A stretch of DNA of 64,000 nt, taken from NCBI RefSeq assembly GCF_014649795.1, contig NZ_BMTS01000007.1, forward strand, positions 248,001 to 312,000. Reading direction: 5' to 3'. Every line of letters begins with the position of its first letter. The first letter of the stretch is position 1. The notes beneath the pieces are model-generated. The model was not told where the DNA came from. It did no database searches and saw only the letters and a list, made by a program, of their open reading frames with translations. This stretch comes from Streptomyces melanogenes (GTDB lineage Bacteria > Actinomycetota > Actinomycetes > Streptomycetales > Streptomycetaceae). The translations under genes and the position numbers were made by a program. Below are positions 60,557 through 64,000 of this stretch, piece after piece.

Positions 60557-63500
60557 GTGTACCCCGTTTCCTTCGCCCAGCGACGGCTGTGGTTCCTCAA
60601 CCGGATGCCCGAGACCGGCCCGGCCTACAACTGCCCCCTGACCACCCGTCTGAGCGGCCGACTCGACTGGGTGGCCCTGGCGGTGGCCCTCGATGACGTG
60701 ACCGCCCGGCACGAGGTGCTGCGGACCGTCTACCCCGAGGTCGACGGCGAGCCCGTACAGAAGGTCCTGGACCGTACGCCCGCCCTGCGGGTCGTCGAGA
60801 TGACCGAGGACGCCCTGCCGTCCGCCCTCGCGGACGAGGCCGGTCACGTCTTCGACCTGACCAGTGAACTGCCCGTACGGGCCTGCCTGTTCACCCTGGG
60901 AGGCGACGAGTTCGTCCTGTCCCTGGTGATCCACCACATCGCCACCGACGGCTGGTCCTGGGGCCCGCTCCTCGGCGACCTCGCCCAGGCCTACGAGGCA
61001 CGCCGCGGCGGCCACGAGCCGGAATTCGCACCGCTGCCGGTGCAGTACGCCGACTACGCCGCATGGCAGCGCGAGACCCTGGGCGAGGAGGACGACCCGC
61101 AGAGCCTGATCACCCGTCAACTCGGCTACTGGCGCGAGGAACTGGCCGCACTTCCGGCGGAGCTGGCGCTGCCGTACGACCGGCCGCGCCCGGCGGTGGC
61201 GAGTTTCGCGGGCGGTTCGGTCCCCGTCGAGCTGGATGCCGCACTCCACGCGCGGCTGGCCGAGGTGGCCCGCGAGCACGGCTGCACCCTGTTCATGGCG
61301 CTCCAGGCCGGTCTCGCGGTGCTGTTGTCGCGGTTGGGGGCGGGGACGGACATTCCACTGGGCACGGTGGTGGCGGGACGCGGTGACGAGGCGCTGGACG
61401 ACTTGGTCGGGTTCTTCGTCAACACCCTGGTGCTGCGTACCGATGTCTCGGGCGATCCGAGCTTCGCCGAACTCCTTGGCCGTGTGCGGGAGGCGGACCT
61501 GGAGGCGTTCGAGCAGCAGGACGTGCCCTTCGAGCGGGTCGTCGAGGCGCTCAACCCGGAGCGATCCCTGGCACGCCACCCTCTCTTCCAGGTCATGATG
61601 ACGCTGGAGAGCGGCGAAGGCCCGGCGTTCACGCTGCCCGGCGTGGTCTGCTCCGAGCAGCCCGTCGGCTGGGACGTCGCGAAGTTCGACCTGACCGTGG
61701 ACTTCCACGAGCGGCGGGACGCGCACGGCGCCCCGGCCGGCATCACCGGAGCTCTCGAATTCGCCACCGACCTCTTCGACCGCGAGACCGCCACCGGCAT
61801 CGCCGCCGCGCTCGCCCGCGTACTGGAGCAGCTGGCCGCCGACCCCGCGCGGCCGGCCGCACTCGCCGACCCCCTCTCCGCCGAGCAGCGCCACCTGGTC
61901 CTCAGCGGCTGGAACGACACGGCGGCCCCGGTGCCCGAGCAGACCTTGCCGGAGCTGTTCGAGGCGCAGGCCGCCCGCACCCCGGACGCGACCGCCCTGG
62001 TCTTCCAGCACACCGCGCTGAGCTTCGCCGAGCTCAACACGCGTGCCAACGCCCTCGCCCACCGCCTGGTCGCGCACGGAGTCGGCGCCGAGGACCTGGT
62101 CGCGCTGGCGCTGCCCCGCTCGGAGCAGTCGGTCGTCGCGCTGCTGGCGGTGCTCAAGGCCGGAGCCGCCTTCGTCCCCGTCGACACCGACTACCCGGCC
62201 GAGCGCATCGCCAAGCTGCTCGCCACCGCGACCGCGGTCGTCACCGACCGCGCCACCGGGGCCGACCTGCCGGACACGGCCCCCGGCCACGTCCTCGTCG
62301 ACGCCCCCAGCCGCTTCCCCACGAGCGACCTCGCACGCGCCATCCACCCGCACCACGCCGCGTACGTCATCCACACCTCCGGATCCACCGGTGAACCCAA
62401 GGGCGTGGTGATCGACCACGCCGGACTGCGCAACCTCTTCGCCTTCCACCGCGCCGGGGTCATCGCCCGCGCCGAGGAGCGGGGCGGCGGCCGCCGGATG
62501 CGCATGGCGCTGACCGCCGCGCTCTCCTTCGACACCTCCTGGGAGGGGCTGCTCTGGATGGTCGCGGGGCATGAGCTGCACCTCGTCGACGACGACACCC
62601 GCCGCGACGCGACCGCCCTGGTCCGGCACATCGCCGAGGCCGGCATCGACGCGGTCGACGTGACTCCCACCTACGCCGAACAGCTGGTAGAGGAAGGGCT
62701 CCTTGACGGTCCCGGCCACCGCCTGAGCGTCCTGCTGCTCGGGGGCGAGGCGGCGGGCCGGGCCCTGTGGACCCGGGTCCGCGCCGCCGAGGGCCTGCTG
62801 TGCCACAACCTCTACGGCCCCACCGAGTGCAGCGTCGACACCCTGTGGTGGGACGCCGCCGAAAGCGAGGAGCCGCTGGTGGGCCTCCCGCTCGCCAACA
62901 CCAGCGCCTACGTCCTCGACGAACGGCTGCGCCCGGTCGGCCCGGGCGTCGCGGGCGAGCTCTACCTCGCCGGACCGGGCCTGGCCCGCGGCTACCTCAA
63001 CCGCCCCGCCCTGACGGCCGGCCGCTTCGTGGCCTGCCCGTTCGAGCCGGGCGCGCGGATGTACCGCACCGGCGACCTGGTCCGCTGGGACCGCCACGGC
63101 CGCATCGACTACCTCGGCCGTGCCGACGACCAGGTCAAGATCCGCGGCTTCCGCATCGAGCCCGGCGAGGTGGAGGCCGCGCTGCGGCGCTGCCCGCAGG
63201 TCGCCCAGGCCGCGGTGATCGCCCGCGACGGCGGCACCGGCGGCAAGCGCCTGGTGGCGTACGTGGTCCCGGCCGACGGGCAGAGCGCGCAGGCGGCCGC
63301 CTTGCGCAAGCAGCTCGCCGAGCACCTGCCCGACCACATGATCCCCTCGGCGTTCGTGGCCGTGGAGAGCTTCCCCATGAACCGCAACGGCAAGCTGGAC
63401 CGCGCCGCACTGCCCGCGCCCGACTTCGCCGCCGAGTCCGCCTCCCGGGCCCCGCGCGGCCCGCGCGAGGAGATCCTGGCGGGACTGTTCGCGCAGGTGC

Positions 63501-64000
63501 TCGGGGTGGCGTCGGTGGGCGCCGAGGACAGCTTCTTCGACCTCGGCGGACACTCCCTGCTCGCCACCCGGCTGCTGTCGCTGATCCGTTCGGCGCTCGG
63601 CGCCGAGCTCGGCATCCGCGACCTCTTCCAGCACCCCACCGTCGCCGGGCTCGCCGCCCGGCTCGGCGACACCGACGGCACGGGCCCGGTACGTCCGGCG
63701 CTCGCCCCGGCACCGCAGCGCCCCGCCGCCCCGCCGCTTTCGCCCGCCCAGCGCCGCCTGTGGTTCCTCAGCCGCGCCGGTCAGGGCGGCGCGTACCACT
63801 GCCCGTTCGCCCTGCGGCTGCGCGGCCCGCTGGACGCCGACGCCCTGGCCCTGGCCCTCACGGACGTGACCGGCCGCCACGAGGCGCTGCGCACGGTGTT
63901 CCCCGAGACACACGGCGAGCCGTACCAGCGGGTGCTGGCCACCGCCGACGCGGTGGTCCGTCTGGACGTCGTCGCCTGCGGGCCCGAGGGGCCCGGCACC
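60557..64000 (+). CDS. NRPS, C-A-T-C..., runs off the window
   Basis: The frame is open to the end of the window (1148 codons seen). C domain from the very N-terminus (YPVSFAQRRLWFLNRM; HHIATDGWSWGPLL near residue 130), A domain (core LSFDTSWEGLLWMVAGHEL; P-loop HTSGSTGEPKGVVID near 603; NLYGPTECSVDTLW near 755; YRTGDLVRWDRHG), T domain (FFDLGGHSLLATRLLSL near 995) and the beginning of a second C domain (LSPAQRRLWFLSRAG near 1062). My code reading for this A domain, about D-T-W-D-L-G-L-V-D-K, has no match I know. GTG 60557 has CCAGGAGAA upstream. No docking helix precedes the C domain. It is the next subunit after the 52663 protein. Confidence 0.92.
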   Translation, partial: MYPVSFAQRRLWFLNRMPETGPAYNCPLTTRLSGRLDWVALAVALDDVTARHEVLRTVYPEVDGEPVQKVLDRTPALRVVEMTEDALPSALADEAGHVFDLTSELPVRACLFTLGGDEFVLSLVIHHIATDGWSWGPLLGDLAQAYEARRGGHEPEFAPLPVQYADYAAWQRETLGEEDDPQSLITRQLGYWREELAALPAELALPYDRPRPAVASFAGGSVPVELDAALHARLAEVAREHGCTLFMALQAGLAVLLSRLGAGTDIPLGTVVAGRGDEALDDLVGFFVNTLVLRTDVSGDPSFAELLGRVREADLEAFEQQDVPFERVVEALNPERSLARHPLFQVMMTLESGEGPAFTLPGVVCSEQPVGWDVAKFDLTVDFHERRDAHGAPAGITGALEFATDLFDRETATGIAAALARVLEQLAADPARPAALADPLSAEQRHLVLSGWNDTAAPVPEQTLPELFEAQAARTPDATALVFQHTALSFAELNTRANALAHRLVAHGVGAEDLVALALPRSEQSVVALLAVLKAGAAFVPVDTDYPAERIAKLLATATAVVTDRATGADLPDTAPGHVLVDAPSRFPTSDLARAIHPHHAAYVIHTSGSTGEPKGVVIDHAGLRNLFAFHRAGVIARAEERGGGRRMRMALTAALSFDTSWEGLLWMVAGHELHLVDDDTRRDATALVRHIAEAGIDAVDVTPTYAEQLVEEGLLDGPGHRLSVLLLGGEAAGRALWTRVRAAEGLLCHNLYGPTECSVDTLWWDAAESEEPLVGLPLANTSAYVLDERLRPVGPGVAGELYLAGPGLARGYLNRPALTAGRFVACPFEPGARMYRTGDLVRWDRHGRIDYLGRADDQVKIRGFRIEPGEVEAALRRCPQVAQAAVIARDGGTGGKRLVAYVVPADGQSAQAAALRKQLAEHLPDHMIPSAFVAVESFPMNRNGKLDRAALPAPDFAAESASRAPRGPREEILAGLFAQVLGVASVGAEDSFFDLGGHSLLATRLLSLIRSALGAELGIRDLFQHPTVAGLAARLGDTDGTGPVRPALAPAPQRPAAPPLSPAQRRLWFLSRAGQGGAYHCPFALRLRGPLDADALALALTDVTGRHEALRTVFPETHGEPYQRVLATADAVVRLDVVACGPEGPGT

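Overview
The window is high-GC actinobacterial DNA and almost certainly Streptomyces. The signs are very GC-rich third codon positions, many GTG starts, long chains of genes with ATGA/GTGA overlaps, AfsR-type SARP regulators and a DUF5954 protein. No rRNA, tRNA, CRISPR array, phage gene or insertion sequence was seen. Functions were assigned by reading motifs; no database search was possible.

Layout. 1-16,100 is accessory chromosome: the end of an ABC-F ATPase, an EF-hand protein, a NACHT-NTPase membrane protein, an AfsR-type SARP with a degenerate SARP N-terminus just upstream, a Gly/Asp-tailed hypothetical protein, a secreted beta/gamma-crystallin-like protein, a GNAT, a DUF5954 protein, two SnoaL-like proteins, a broken FMN reductase, and an EACC1-caspase pair typical of predicted bacterial conflict systems. 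16,200-27,000 holds an acyl-CoA ligase-like enzyme, an ABC-2 transporter, two convergent paralogous two-component systems (one kinase carries three frameshifts), a frameshifted serine hydrolase and a YdbS/YdbT-like PH-domain pair.

27,300-36,530 is the most novel part: an apparently complete RiPP locus. A 53-residue precursor with a strong SD is followed by a perfect 17-bp attenuator hairpin. Then comes a tightly overlapping operon: JmjC-like oxygenase, arginase-fold hydrolase, radical SAM protein with an incomplete SPASM, second JmjC/cupin oxygenase, aldo/keto reductase, ABC exporter (one ATPase, two permeases) and a PhyH-like dioxygenase. The combination predicts a ribosomal peptide with Arg-to-Orn conversion plus radical and Fe(II)/2OG oxidative changes.

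36,558-64,000 is a non-ribosomal peptide cluster that continues beyond the window. An AfsR-type regulator and a LuxR-type regulator precede MbtH, a DDAH-like hydrolase, a SyrP/AsnO-like HxE oxygenase, an A-T didomain, a type II thioesterase, the full hydroxyphenylglycine (Hpg) set (HmaS, Hmo, HpgT), a free-standing A domain, a T-E didomain and two multimodular NRPSs. By my hand alignment the first NRPS reads C-A(Ser)-T-C-A(Hpg)-T-C-T. Its third module lacks an A domain, so it probably receives an amino acid in trans, plausibly from the A-T/oxygenase/thioesterase set as in syringomycin chemistry. Free A plus T-E would start the chain with a D-residue, which fits the DCL-like first C domain of the large NRPS.
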